Shown: positions 8,057 to 18,040 of the stretch, piece by piece
Layout of the letters: each line of letters starts with the position of its first letter
How positions within the stretch are numbered: the stretch's first letter is position 1
Source of the DNA: Ralstonia sp. RRA
GTDB lineage: Bacteria; Pseudomonadota; Gammaproteobacteria; Burkholderiales; Burkholderiaceae
NCBI RefSeq assembly: GCF_037023145.1
Contig: NZ_CP146091.1
Span: 2,914,001 to 2,978,000 of the forward strand
Direction of reading: 5' to 3'
DNA length: 64,000 nucleotides
Translations under genes and position numbers: made by a program
The notes under the pieces: model-generated
What the model was told of the DNA's origin: nothing
Seen by the model: only the letters and a program-made list of their open reading frames with translations
The model's database searches: none

Positions 8057-10162
8057 TTAGGCAGCGGCAGGCGTTCCACCGCTCTCACCGTCCTGCGGCG
8101 GCGACGCCACAGCGGGATCAGCTTCCGCACGGGCCTCTTCCTCATCAGCGGCCGGTTGTGGTTCAGCCGGCGCATCCACCTCGGCAGCCGCGGCTTCCGC
8201 TTCGGCCAGTTCCTCTTCGATTGCCGCGGCTTCGGCCTCCGCATCGGCAGCCGGGGCAAGCACTTCCACCACGCGGCACGATACTTCCAGGCTGATCTCG
8301 TCGGTGTCGAGAATGTCGAGCACCACATGCGTACCACGCGCGGTCTGTGCCAGCTCCGGCACCTTCGTCACCAGCGGAATGTCGGCAAAGCGCACCGCGC
8401 CTTCCTTGAGCACCACGGCCTGCATGCGCGTGCGGTTTTCCTGCTTGAGCCAGCGCAGGCACCAGTAGCGCTCCATGGTCGACTGGTGGTCGGCATAGGC
8501 AGCGTAGGTGCCTTCAAAGTCGGCCACGGCGGCCAGCAGGTCGGCGTCTTTCGGCTTGAATGGGGCGATCAGCTTGGCGGTCACGCCGTGCTGCGCCACC
8601 GCCGCAATCTGCCATTGGTTGACCAGATCGACATAGCGGCGCAGCGGCGAGGTGCTCCACGCATACTGCGCCACGCCCAGCCCTTCGTGCGGCGCCGGAT
8701 ACGTCTGCATGCGCGTGCGGTGCATGCCCCACGCCTTCTGCGTGCGGTAGATGCCGGGCACGCCGGCGTCGGCCAGCATGCGGCCCCAGGTGCTGTTGGC
8801 CAGGATCATCATCTCGGCGACGATCTTGTCCAGCGGCGAGCCGCGCTTGCGCTGTTCAATGCGCACGCGCTCGCCGCCGCCTTCGGCCTCGGGAATCGGG
8901 TCGATATAGAACGAGTAGTCGCCCTTCTGCGCGCCTTCCGGCTTTAGGCCACTGGCAATACGCGCCTGTTGACGGCCGTCGTATAGCGCGCATGCAAACG
9001 GCCACAGCACGGCCAACTCAGCCTTGAACGGGTAGTCGCCCGAACCATCGGCCAGCGCTTCGGCGGTAATCACGTCGTCGAGCAGGTTGTGGCGCAGGTT
9101 GGCGGCCACCGTCACGGATTCGCAGCGCGTCTCGCTGGCGGTGACCGTCCACGTGGCGCGGTCGACCGTTGCATACAGCGACAGCGCCGGACACGCGCGT
9201 CCTTCCTGCAACGTGTAACGATCGACCACCGATTCCGGCAGCATCGTGATCTTGTCGCCCGGGAAGTACACGGTCGACAGACGCTGACGCGCAATCGCGT
9301 CCAGCGCATCGCCGCGCTGGATGCCAAAACCCGGCGCCGCGATGTGGATGCCGATGCGCACGGTGGCATCGTCAATCGGGGTGACGGAGATGGCGTCGTC
9401 GATTTCCGTGGTGGTCACGTCGTCGATCGAGAAGGCGCGCACGTCAGCGTTCGGCAATTCAAGCGTGGGCTCCGGCACGATCACGTCCGGGAAGCTGGTG
9501 CCCTTCGGGAAGCACTCCGACAGGAAACGCGCCTCGTGCAGCGCCCGTGCGTTGGCGATGCCGCCCACAGCAACCATGAGTCGCATCGGCGAAAGACCCA
9601 GCGCCGTGCACGCCGCGTCGAGCGCCTTGAACTCAAGGCTGTTCTTATCCGGCTTGAACAGCAGTTGCAGCGTCTTGCCACGGAAGGACTCGGGCAGGCA
9701 CATCGCCTTCAGCTCGGCTTCGTACTCGGCCTGCAGGGCGGCCTGCTGCTTCTTGCGCTCCACGGCGGCAAGAGCGGCCTTTAGCTGGTCTTCGGGCGCG
9801 CGCTGGTAGCGGCCACGGCCTTTGCGGCGGAAGTAGATGGGCGAACCGTGCAGTGCAATCGCAAGCGCGGCCTGCTGCGTGGCATCTGCGCCCGCGCCGA
9901 AGTACTCGCCGGCCAAGTCGGTAAAGCCGAACTCGTCAGCCGGTGCGCATTCCCAGAGGAAATCCAGATCGATGTCCGTCGACAGCGCGTGCGCGGCCTT
10001 CGACAGTTCACCGGCCGACGGCTGGGCAAACTGCAGCAACACATCGCGCGACTTGACCTTGGTGCGCTTGGCGCTGGGCAGCTCGACCTGGTAGGCCTCG
10101 CCCTGTTGGGACAAAACGGTGCCTGCGCGGATCTCGCCGCCTTCTTCAAACAGCAACTGCAT
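8057..10162 (-). CDS. rnb: RNase II/RNB-family exoribonuclease
   Basis: A 701-residue 3'-5' exoribonuclease. The RNB catalytic domain is seen from about residue 250, with the metal-binding TTTEIDDAIS, and closes with the family signature STSPLRRYVDLVNQWQI near 507. The order fits the betaproteobacterial RNase II-like group; an RNase R assignment is less likely because a long basic S1 tail is lacking. Instead the last 65 residues are an Ala/Glu-rich acidic tail ending in GESGGTPAAA, which is low-complexity and probably disordered. It starts a block with tonB (62 bp gap), aroE and mtgA. A 167-bp gap separates it from ubiC upstream; a weak TATCAT near 10276-10281 on the minus strand could be a promoter. 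Confidence 0.9.
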   Translation of the reverse strand: MQLLFEEGGEIRAGTVLSQQGEAYQVELPSAKRTKVKSRDVLLQFAQPSAGELSKAAHALSTDIDLDFLWECAPADEFGFTDLAGEYFGAGADATQQAALAIALHGSPIYFRRKGRGRYQRAPEDQLKAALAAVERKKQQAALQAEYEAELKAMCLPESFRGKTLQLLFKPDKNSLEFKALDAACTALGLSPMRLMVAVGGIANARALHEARFLSECFPKGTSFPDVIVPEPTLELPNADVRAFSIDDVTTTEIDDAISVTPIDDATVRIGIHIAAPGFGIQRGDALDAIARQRLSTVYFPGDKITMLPESVVDRYTLQEGRACPALSLYATVDRATWTVTASETRCESVTVAANLRHNLLDDVITAEALADGSGDYPFKAELAVLWPFACALYDGRQQARIASGLKPEGAQKGDYSFYIDPIPEAEGGGERVRIEQRKRGSPLDKIVAEMMILANSTWGRMLADAGVPGIYRTQKAWGMHRTRMQTYPAPHEGLGVAQYAWSTSPLRRYVDLVNQWQIAAVAQHGVTAKLIAPFKPKDADLLAAVADFEGTYAAYADHQSTMERYWCLRWLKQENRTRMQAVVLKEGAVRFADIPLVTKVPELAQTARGTHVVLDILDTDEISLEVSCRVVEVLAPAADAEAEAAAIEEELAEAEAAAAEVDAPAEPQPAADEEEARAEADPAVASPPQDGESGGTPAAA

Positions 10163-10329
10163 GGATATGTCTGGATTGCCGCACTCGCATAAGCGAACGC
10201 CGCTTTGAATGAGATGGACTGACCGTGCGCCCGAACGTCAGAAACCCGGTGCACGGCGACAAAAAGTTGGGGGCGATGATACCGCACTGGGACGACGTCC
10301 GAACCGCCGAAAATACGCCAACTTCGCGC

Positions 10330-10908
10330 CTACCTTGGCGGCTTGAACCCGGCCAGTGCCGGCAAGAACACCTCCGTCACCAGCATCGCGCTCGCCCCGC
10401 GCCGGAACACGGAACGCCGCGCCGGCAGGCGCTCGACGCCAGTGATGGGTGCATCACTCAACGCGTGGTGCGCGCGGCGTACCAGCGGGTGATGCGTGTC
10501 GAGCAGCGCGAACTCAAAATCGCCCCGGGCGACACGCGGGTCCGCAAACAGCGAATGCCCGAGCGGCTGCGTGCCCAGTGCCTTCAGGAATGGCCAGTCC
10601 AGCGCCACGCTGCGCGGATGCACGATGGTGTGCGCGTAGACAACGGGGATGTCGTCGCAGATCAGCAAAACCTCGCGCGCCAGCGTCTCCGCGGGGCGTG
10701 CCATGCCAAGGCAGCGCCATTCGTCACGCAACGGCATCGCCCGTTTCTGGCCAAGGAGTTGCACCCGAAACGTGGACGATGCCGCACGCAGGCGCGCCGT
10801 CAGTGAATTTGCGCCAACGGCCCAGAGCGCCCAATGGCGGTCGTACACGACGGCCGGCGGCAACGCGCTACGCCACAGGCTGCGCGGGTACGACGGGGAT
10901 TCGGTCAT
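10330..10908 (-). CDS. ubiC: Chorismate--pyruvate lyase
   Basis: A 192-residue enzyme splitting chorismate into pyruvate and 4-hydroxybenzoate, the first committed step of ubiquinone synthesis. WALWAVGANSLTARLRAA, the RDEWRCLG stretch near 81, the AREVLLICDDIPVVYAHTIV region and PLGHSLFAD near 124 follow the UbiC pattern, and the length is typical for betaproteobacteria. Its ATG overlaps the stop of the upstream hydrolase gene by four bases (ATGA), so translation is probably coupled. Supports a ubiquinone-based respiratory chain together with ispB at 58.9 kb. Confidence 0.9.
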   Translation of the reverse strand: MTESPSYPRSLWRSALPPAVVYDRHWALWAVGANSLTARLRAASSTFRVQLLGQKRAMPLRDEWRCLGMARPAETLAREVLLICDDIPVVYAHTIVHPRSVALDWPFLKALGTQPLGHSLFADPRVARGDFEFALLDTHHPLVRRAHHALSDAPITGVERLPARRSVFRRGASAMLVTEVFLPALAGFKPPR

Positions 10909-11537
10909 GCGGACGCGTCGTCGTCAAATGGGGGCGCGGCCAACAAGTCGGCAGGAACGCCGCAGAAGGTGAGCACTTCGTCCATGTATTGCGCGAAATC
11001 GCTGATGCCGTGGTCGCTGCCGTCGATCACGCGGGTGGCGGCGCCCGGGAAGTGGGCGAGCATCTCGCGGTAGTCGAGCACCTCATCACCGGTCGAGGCC
11101 AGAAGGTAGTACCGCTCGGGCTGCGTAATGGCAGGCACGGCCAGCGCGCGCAACTCATCCAGGTGATGCGGCTCGACGCGGATCGTGCCGCCGCCATGCC
11201 AGAGCGGCTGTTCACCCACGTACTTGGCCAGATCCCGTTCCGGGCGTGTGGCCGGATTCAGCATCGCGGCACGCAAGCCGTGGCGCTCAGCCAGCCAGGT
11301 GGCGTAATAGCCGCCCAGCGACGAGCCGATCAACACCGGTTTGGCACCGTCGCGCGTACTCAAGTCAGCGATCAACGCCTCAACTTCTGCCATCGCCTCG
11401 CGCGGCGAGACGGGCAGCATCGGGCAGACATACTGGTCCGCCCGTCCGACCGAAGCCATCCGCTTGCCCAGCATTTGCGCCTTGAACGAGCGCGGCGACG
11501 AGCGGAATCCGTGCAGATAGACAATGGAAGCCGGCAT
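10905..11537 (-). CDS. YqiA/YcfP-type alpha/beta-hydrolase (putative esterase)
   Basis: A 210-residue small alpha/beta-hydrolase. It opens with the strand-and-glycine motif IVYLHGFRSSPRS, has the nucleophile elbow GSSLGGYYATWLA near residue 82, a late Asp in ASTGDEVLDY near 152 and the catalytic His in GSDHGISDFAQYM near 183. E. coli YqiA is a similar-length esterase with unknown physiological substrate. The start at 11537 places the first residues directly on the LHGF strand; the open frame extends further but the extension overlaps mpl and looks unlike the family. It lies 7 bp after mpl and overlaps ubiC. Confidence 0.87.
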   Translation of the reverse strand: MPASIVYLHGFRSSPRSFKAQMLGKRMASVGRADQYVCPMLPVSPREAMAEVEALIADLSTRDGAKPVLIGSSLGGYYATWLAERHGLRAAMLNPATRPERDLAKYVGEQPLWHGGGTIRVEPHHLDELRALAVPAITQPERYYLLASTGDEVLDYREMLAHFPGAATRVIDGSDHGISDFAQYMDEVLTFCGVPADLLAAPPFDDDASA

Positions 11538-11544
11538 ATCTGGA

Positions 11545-12930
11545 TCAGTTGGCGGCGCCGACGCGCTCTGCCAGCGCATCCAACAGCTTCTGGTGCACGC
11601 CGCCGAAGCCGCCGTTGCTCATCACCAATACGTGGTCCCCCGGGCGGGCTGCAGCGGTCACGGCTTCAACCAGCGTGGTCAGGTCGGAGAAGGCCCTCGC
11701 ACGCTCGCCCAGCGGCGCCAGCGCACCGGCCAGGTCCCAGCCGATGGCATCTTTGCCGCTGGCAGCACCGTAAGCGAATACCTGGTCGGCGCCGGTCAGG
11801 CTATCGGGAAGCGCCTGCTTCATCACACCCAGCTTCATGGTGTTCGAGCGCGGTTCCAGCACCGCCAGGATGCGCGCGCTACCGACGCGACGGCGCAGGC
11901 CGTCGATGGTCGTGCGGATGGCGGTCGGGTGATGGGCGAAATCGTCGTAGACGGTCACGCCGTCAACGGTGCCGCGCACTTCCATACGACGTTTCACATT
12001 TTCGAAACGGGCCAGGCTTTCAATGGCTTGAGGCGCCGGCACGCCCACGTGGCGCGCGGCGGCAATGGCGGCCAGCGCGTTCATGCGATTGTGGTCGCCC
12101 TGCAGAGCCCAGTGCACCCGGCCCTGGGTCTGGCCATTGAAAAGCACGTCGAAGCTGTCGTCGGCGCCTAAATTGGCGATCTTCCAGCCATCACCCTCTT
12201 CTGCGCCGAAATACTCGACTTCTGACCAGCATCCACGCGCAAGCACGCGCTTCATGCTGTCTTCGCGGCCGTTGACAAGTAAACGCCCCTGGCCAGGCAC
12301 AGTGCGAACGAGGTGATGGAATTGCGTTTCGATTGCAGCGAGATCCGGGAAGATGTCAGCGTGATCGAACTCCAGGTTGTTCAGAATGGCCGTGCGGGGG
12401 CGATAGTGGACAAACTTGCTGCGCTTGTCGAAGAAGGCCGTGTCGTACTCATCGGCCTCGATGACGAAGAAGTCAGATTCGGTCAGCCGCGCCGACAACC
12501 CGAAGTTGCGCGGCACACCGCCCACCAGGAAACCCGGGTTGTAGCCGGCGTCTTGCAGGATCCAGGCGAGCATCGAGGTGGTGGTCGTCTTGCCGTGCGT
12601 GCCGGCCACGGCGAGCACCCACTTCTGCCGCAGCACGTTATCGCCAAGCCATTGCGGGCCGGAAACGTACGGCAGGTTGCGATCCAGGATGGCTTCCATC
12701 AGCGGGTTGCCGCGCGAGATCACGTTGCCGATCACGTACAAATCCGCCCCGATCGACAGCTGTTCGGGGTCGAAGCCTTCAATCAGCTCGATGCCCTGGG
12801 CTTCGAGCTGGGTGCTCATCGGCGGATAGACGTTGGCGTCGCAGCCGGTAACACGGTGACCGGCCTGGCGGGCGATCAGGGCAATGCCGCCCATGAAGGT
12901 GCCGCAGATTCCAAGGATGTGGATATGCAT
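11545..12930 (-). CDS. mpl: UDP-N-acetylmuramate:L-alanyl-gamma-D-glutamyl-meso-diaminopimelate ligase
   Basis: A 461-residue murein-recycling ligase that joins recovered tripeptide to UDP-MurNAc. It begins HIHILGICGTFMGGIA, has the Mur-ligase P-loop AGTHGKTTTTSMLAW near residue 107, EADEYDTAFFDKRSKF near 170 (metal/substrate) and DDFAHHPTAI near 329. The length matches E. coli Mpl (457). ATG at 12930 gives the usual MHIHILG start; an in-frame ATG at 12939 would add three residues. It works with AmpD (42.5 kb), which frees the recycled peptide. It is the first gene of the leftward run mpl-yqiA-ubiC and diverges from the gene at 13013. Confidence 0.95.
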   Translation of the reverse strand: MHIHILGICGTFMGGIALIARQAGHRVTGCDANVYPPMSTQLEAQGIELIEGFDPEQLSIGADLYVIGNVISRGNPLMEAILDRNLPYVSGPQWLGDNVLRQKWVLAVAGTHGKTTTTSMLAWILQDAGYNPGFLVGGVPRNFGLSARLTESDFFVIEADEYDTAFFDKRSKFVHYRPRTAILNNLEFDHADIFPDLAAIETQFHHLVRTVPGQGRLLVNGREDSMKRVLARGCWSEVEYFGAEEGDGWKIANLGADDSFDVLFNGQTQGRVHWALQGDHNRMNALAAIAAARHVGVPAPQAIESLARFENVKRRMEVRGTVDGVTVYDDFAHHPTAIRTTIDGLRRRVGSARILAVLEPRSNTMKLGVMKQALPDSLTGADQVFAYGAASGKDAIGWDLAGALAPLGERARAFSDLTTLVEAVTAAARPGDHVLVMSNGGFGGVHQKLLDALAERVGAAN

Positions 12931-13012
12931 GGGAGCCATCTCAACTACGTTGCGCGGCATTGTACCGGGCATGCTCACGGGCAGACGCGCGCGGTTCAGT
13001 AAAATAGAAATC

Positions 13013-13690
13013 ATGTCATCCAAACGCCCCCTCCTCGATCCGACCCGAGTTCGGGAAGAAATTGCCGCCGTTGCCGCCCGCATGATTGCGGAGGACGGTG
13101 CCGATTACGCTACAGCCAAGCGCAAGGCCGCGCGCCAGGTGCTCGGCACGGAATCGCGCGCTGCTGGCGAATGGCTGCCCGACAACGAACAGGTCGAAAC
13201 CGAAGTCCGCGAATACCAAGCGCTGTTCCAGGCGGATTCCCAGCCGCGCGTGCTGGCGCTGCTGCGTCGCATCGCGCTGGTGCTGATGGAGGGATTGCAG
13301 GTGCACAACCCGTACCTGGCCGGCGCGGTCTTCAATGGCACCGCCAGCGAGCACTCCGACATCCACCTGCAGGTCTTCTGCGATAGCCCGAAGGACGTGG
13401 CGATCTTCCTGCTCAACGCCGGCGTGGACTTCGACACAACAGAGAGCGCTCACTTCGCTGGCCGCGACGAAGTGGAAACGCTCAGCTTCCTGTGGCGTGG
13501 CCAGTGGCCCGCGAGCCGCGAAGCCCGCGAACTCGCTCAGGAACTGCGCACCGAAACCGGTACGCCAGTCGGTGTGCACATTGCCCTCTATGACATGAAC
13601 GATGTGCGCGGCGCCCGGCGCACCGACGCCAGCGGCAAGGCTGCACGCGGCGATGCCGCAGCCGTGCGCGCCCTCCTATCGAAGGGGTAA
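13013..13690 (+). CDS. Nucleotidyltransferase-like protein of unknown function
   Basis: A 225-residue protein. The N-terminal 70 residues are helical and charged (ARKxxQ-like, with DYATAKRKAARQVLG). A central stretch, AVFNGTASEHSDIHLQVF at about residues 104-121, resembles the G-x-A-T-E-x-S-D-I-D core of minimal nucleotidyltransferases. The second metal-binding Asp of the D-x-D pair is His here, so catalysis is doubtful. In related genomes the neighbour mpl has often led to mis-labelling of such genes as Mur ligases; there is no Mur-ligase P-loop here. The start at 13013 follows AAAATAGAAATC without a strong ribosome site. Divergent from mpl. Confidence 0.8.
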   Translation: MSSKRPLLDPTRVREEIAAVAARMIAEDGADYATAKRKAARQVLGTESRAAGEWLPDNEQVETEVREYQALFQADSQPRVLALLRRIALVLMEGLQVHNPYLAGAVFNGTASEHSDIHLQVFCDSPKDVAIFLLNAGVDFDTTESAHFAGRDEVETLSFLWRGQWPASREARELAQELRTETGTPVGVHIALYDMNDVRGARRTDASGKAARGDAAAVRALLSKG

Positions 13691-13729
13691 TCCGTCAAGA
13701 GGAGTACAATCCGGCACGCTTCGCCTCTG

Positions 13730-13739
13730 TCTATATAGA
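13730..13739. promoter_or_regulatory. AT-rich palindrome upstream of the TlpA-like gene
   Basis: TCTATATAGA is a perfect 10-base palindrome, flanked by CTCTG and GAGAC, only 15 bp before the ATG at 13755. It could contain a -10 hexamer (TATATA) or be an operator half-site; with so little leader RNA the former would give a very short 5' end. An upstream TACAAT at 13705-13710 is an alternative -10. No -35 is convincing for either. Confidence 0.3.
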
Positions 13740-13754
13740 GAGACCGCCCGAACC

Positions 13755-14279
13755 ATGTCCCGCCGTACCGCTCTGATTGCCCTGTTGATTGCCGGCGCGA
13801 TTGCCGCAGCCCTGGGCATCTACACCGGACACAAGGCCACCGAACCCAAGACGCCGGCCGACAATGTCGTCGCCACGTTCTACAGCAGCAAGCTGCCGGA
13901 CGCCAATGGCACGCCGATCGATCTGGCGGCATTCCGGGGGCAGCAGGTGGTGATCAATTTCTGGGCGCCGTGGTGCGGCCCCTGTGTGGAAGAGATGCCG
14001 GAGCTGTCCGCGCTCGCCCAGGAGCAGAAGGCCCGCGCAAAGTTTGTCGGCATCGGTATCGATACGGCGGCCAATATCCAGGCTTTCCTGGGTAAAGTGC
14101 CTGTCACTTATCCGATTGCGGTGGCCGGTTTCGGCGGCACGGAACTGGGCCGGCAGTTTGGCAATGAGATGGGCGGCCTGCCATTTACTGTGATTCTTAA
14201 CGCACAAGGCGACATCACATTCCGAAAGATGGGCCGCGTGCACGCTGACGAACTGCGTCAGGCACTGCAACGCACGTGA
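13755..14279 (+). CDS. TlpA-like periplasmic thioredoxin-fold protein
   Basis: A 174-residue thiol-disulphide oxidoreductase held by an N-terminal membrane anchor (TALIALLIAGAIAAALGIY). The active site WAPWCGPCVEEMPEL (CGPC near residue 76) and the cis-Pro region GGLPFTVIL near 143 define a TlpA/ResA-type reductase. Such proteins usually keep cysteines reduced in the periplasm, for instance in cytochrome c maturation; the client here is unknown. It stands 64 bp after the nucleotidyltransferase-like gene, with its own likely regulatory region. Confidence 0.88.
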   Translation: MSRRTALIALLIAGAIAAALGIYTGHKATEPKTPADNVVATFYSSKLPDANGTPIDLAAFRGQQVVINFWAPWCGPCVEEMPELSALAQEQKARAKFVGIGIDTAANIQAFLGKVPVTYPIAVAGFGGTELGRQFGNEMGGLPFTVILNAQGDITFRKMGRVHADELRQALQRT

Positions 14280-14402
14280 ATATGCAAAATCGTCATACGA
14301 CGGTCATGTGCGCGCAACTACCCTTCTTTCTACGCAAAGTTGGTTGTGCAGTTGGCAAGATCGGTGAAAACACCAGTTTCTCGAACTCTTTTCAGCAAAA
14401 AC

Positions 14403-14432
14403 TAGACAAAGCATTCTAAGTTGCTGTAAATT
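14403..14432 (+). promoter_or_regulatory. Candidate sigma-70 promoter for aroQ
   Basis: TAGACA at 14403-14408 and TAAATT at 14427-14432 are separated by 18 bp in an AT-rich pocket unusual for this genome. The predicted start of transcription would leave about 23 bases of leader before the GTG at 14462. Match to consensus is moderate, and no ribosome site is strong. Confidence 0.4.
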
Positions 14433-14461
14433 GCGCCCAACTTCGCTCAACCAGTCAAATC

Positions 14462-14929
14462 GTGGCTGAAAAACCGACCGCAAAAGCGCTTCGTAACGTG
14501 CTCGTACTGCACGGCCCGAACCTCAATCTGCTGGGGACGCGCGAACCGGAAGTCTATGGCGCAACCACGCTGGCCGACATCAACGCCGCCCTGGCCGAAC
14601 GTGCCAAGGCGCGCGGCGTCACGCTGGCGCATTTCCAGTCGAACCACGAAGGCGCGCTGGTCGATCGTATCCACGCGGCCAAGAGCGAAGGCGTCGAATT
14701 CATCATCATCAACCCGGCGGCCTACACGCATACCAGCGTGGCCCTGCGCGACGCGCTGGCCGGAGTGGTGATTCCGTACATCGAAGTCCATCTGTCCAAC
14801 GTGCATCGCCGCGAGCCGTTCCGCCATCATTCGTACCTGGCGGACCAAGCGGTGGGCGTGATCTGTGGGCTGGGCTGGCGCGGCTACGTCGCCGCGCTCG
14901 ACTACGCAATCGATCAACACGGCGGCTGA
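14462..14929 (+). CDS. aroQ: 3-Dehydroquinate dehydratase, type II
   Basis: A 155-residue dodecamer-forming enzyme converting 3-dehydroquinate to 3-dehydroshikimate, one step before Aro[22 protein letters not shown] (near residue 12, with the catalytic Tyr), [14 protein letters not shown] near 59, [17 protein letters not shown] near 81 and [17 protein letters not shown] near 107 are the full type-II signature set. Start is GTG at 14462. It precedes accB-accC, an arrangement common in proteobacteria. Confidence 0.96.
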   Translation: MAEKPTAKALRNVLVLHGPNLNLLGTREPEVYGATTLADINAALAERAKARGVTLAHFQSNHEGALVDRIHAAKSEGVEFIIINPAAYTHTSVALRDALAGVVIPYIEVHLSNVHRREPFRHHSYLADQAVGVICGLGWRGYVAALDYAIDQHGG

Positions 14930-15064
14930 TCAGCCGTCTTCTTCCCCTTCATTTCAACCACTTAACCAACGCAACGACGCCAGCGCCTGGAGCACGTACG
15001 CTGAAGAGCCATTCGCGTGCGACCCTTCTTTGCCCCAGACCGCCGACGCTGCAGGAGAACGTTC

Positions 15065-15532
15065 ATGGATTTGCGCAAGCTGAAAACGCTGATCGACCTG
15101 GTGGCCGAATCGGGCATTTCGGAACTCGAAGTGACCGAAGGCGAAGGCAAGGTCCGCATCGTCAAGTCGGCGCCGCAAGTGGTGGCCCCGATGCAATACG
15201 CGCCGATGCCGATGCAGGCTGCACCCGCTGTGGGCGTGCCCGCCGCTGCCGCTCCGGCTGCGGTCAGCGCTGAAGCCACTGCCCCGGCCCTGCCGGCCGG
15301 CCATATCGTGACGTCGCCGATGGTCGGTACGTTCTACCGTTCGCCGTCGCCGGGCGCCGCCGAGTTCGTCAAGGTGGGCGACACCGTCAAGGAAGGCCAG
15401 ACCATCTGCATCATCGAAGCGATGAAGCTGCTCAACGAGATCGAAGCGGACAAGGCTGGCGTGATCAAGGAAATCCTGATCGACAACGGCCAGGCTGTGG
15501 AATACGGCCAACCGCTGTTCGTGATCGGCTGA
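15065..15532 (+). CDS. accB: Biotin carboxyl carrier protein of acetyl-CoA carboxylase
   Basis: A 155-residue biotin carrier. The N-terminal helix pair ([20 protein letters not shown]) is followed by an Ala/Pro-rich flexible linker (about residues 45-78) and the biotinyl domain, with the biotinylated Lys in [13 protein letters not shown] near residue 121. It shuttles carboxyl groups from biotin carboxylase to the carboxyltransferase in the first step of fatty-acid synthesis. AGGAG precedes the ATG by a good distance. accC follows after 139 bp. Confidence 0.97.
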   Translation: MDLRKLKTLIDLVAESGISELEVTEGEGKVRIVKSAPQVVAPMQYAPMPMQAAPAVGVPAAAAPAAVSAEATAPALPAGHIVTSPMVGTFYRSPSPGAAEFVKVGDTVKEGQTICIIEAMKLLNEIEADKAGVIKEILIDNGQAVEYGQPLFVIG

Positions 15533-15671
15533 TCTTCCGGCATCTGACCCTCATCGTGCGGCGGGCTCCCCTGCCGCATCCGAGCGCGAGTTGACGCAAC
15601 CGAGTGCACAGGTCCGTTGAAAACGGCCTAGCCACAGCGCCCTCGCCTCCCCTTTTTGTAGCGAGAACACG

Positions 15672-17035
<1,364 letters not shown>

Positions 17036-17039
<4 letters not shown>

Positions 17040-17932
17040 CGTACCGCGAATGCGTACTTGAGGTGTCTCGTGACGACGCGGAAGCGTTGTCCGAGGCGCT
17101 GTTCGACCTGGGCGCCCTGTCGGTGTCGGTGGAAGACGCCGATGCCGACACGCCGGAAGAACAACCGCTCTTCGGCGAGCCCGGTCACGAGCCGACCCGC
17201 CTGGCGTGGAACCGCTCGCGCGTGGTCGCGCTGCTGGCCGACGACGCCGATCCGGCACTGCTGGTGGCAGCCGCAGCCAACGAGATCAAGCTCTCGCCTA
17301 TCCCTGCGTACACCGTGCGCGAGGTCGAAGAGCAGGACTGGGTGCGCGTCACGCAATCGCAGTTCGAGCCGATCCACATCGGCGAGCACATCTGGGTCGT
17401 GCCCTCGTGGCATGACGCACCGGAGCCCGACGCCGTGGTGCTGGAACTGGACCCGGGCCTCGCCTTCGGCACCGGCAGCCACCCGACAACGCGCCTGTGC
17501 ATGGAATGGCTGGAGCAGCACGTCCAGCCCGGCGAGCGCACGCTCGATTACGGCTGCGGCTCGGGCATTCTGGCCATCGTCGCCAAGAAGCTCGGTGCCG
17601 GTGAAACCGTCGGCGTCGACATCGACCCGAACGCCGTGGAAGCGTCGCGCTACAACGCTGAGCGCAACCACGTCGAAGCCACGTTCGCCCTGCCCGACGA
17701 TGCGCCGGAAGGTACGTTCGATCTGGTCGTCGCCAACATTCTGTCGAACCCGCTCAAGCTGATGGCGGCCATGCTGTGCGCACGCGTGCGCCCGGGCGGC
17801 CGGCTGATTCTGTCGGGCGTGCTGGAGCGCCAGGCGGAGGAAGTTGCCGCGGCGTACGCTTCCGCCATTCCGCTCACGGTGTGGCGCGCACGTGACGGCT
17901 GGGTCTGCCTGCACGGTGTGAAACCCGCGTAA
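17036..17932 (+). CDS. prmA: Ribosomal protein L11 methyltransferase
   Basis: A 298-residue SAM-dependent methyltransferase that trimethylates lysines of ribosomal protein L11. The N-terminal L11-recognition domain is followed by [20 protein letters not shown] near residue 139, the SAM-binding [11 protein letters not shown] near 173 and the NPPY-like [11 protein letters not shown] near 232. It is slightly extended in the first domain compared with E. coli (293). It starts with GTG inside the last codons of accC, so accBC-prmA forms one unit. Confidence 0.96.
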
Positions 17933-18040
17933 TTTCACGGCGTTGTTCGCAACATTCGGCGCCGGCGTCACCTGCAAAGGTCGACGCTGGCGTCACTGTC
18001 TGCAATACTCGCGCGGTCGGCTTTTTTCTCCTTGTTCTGC

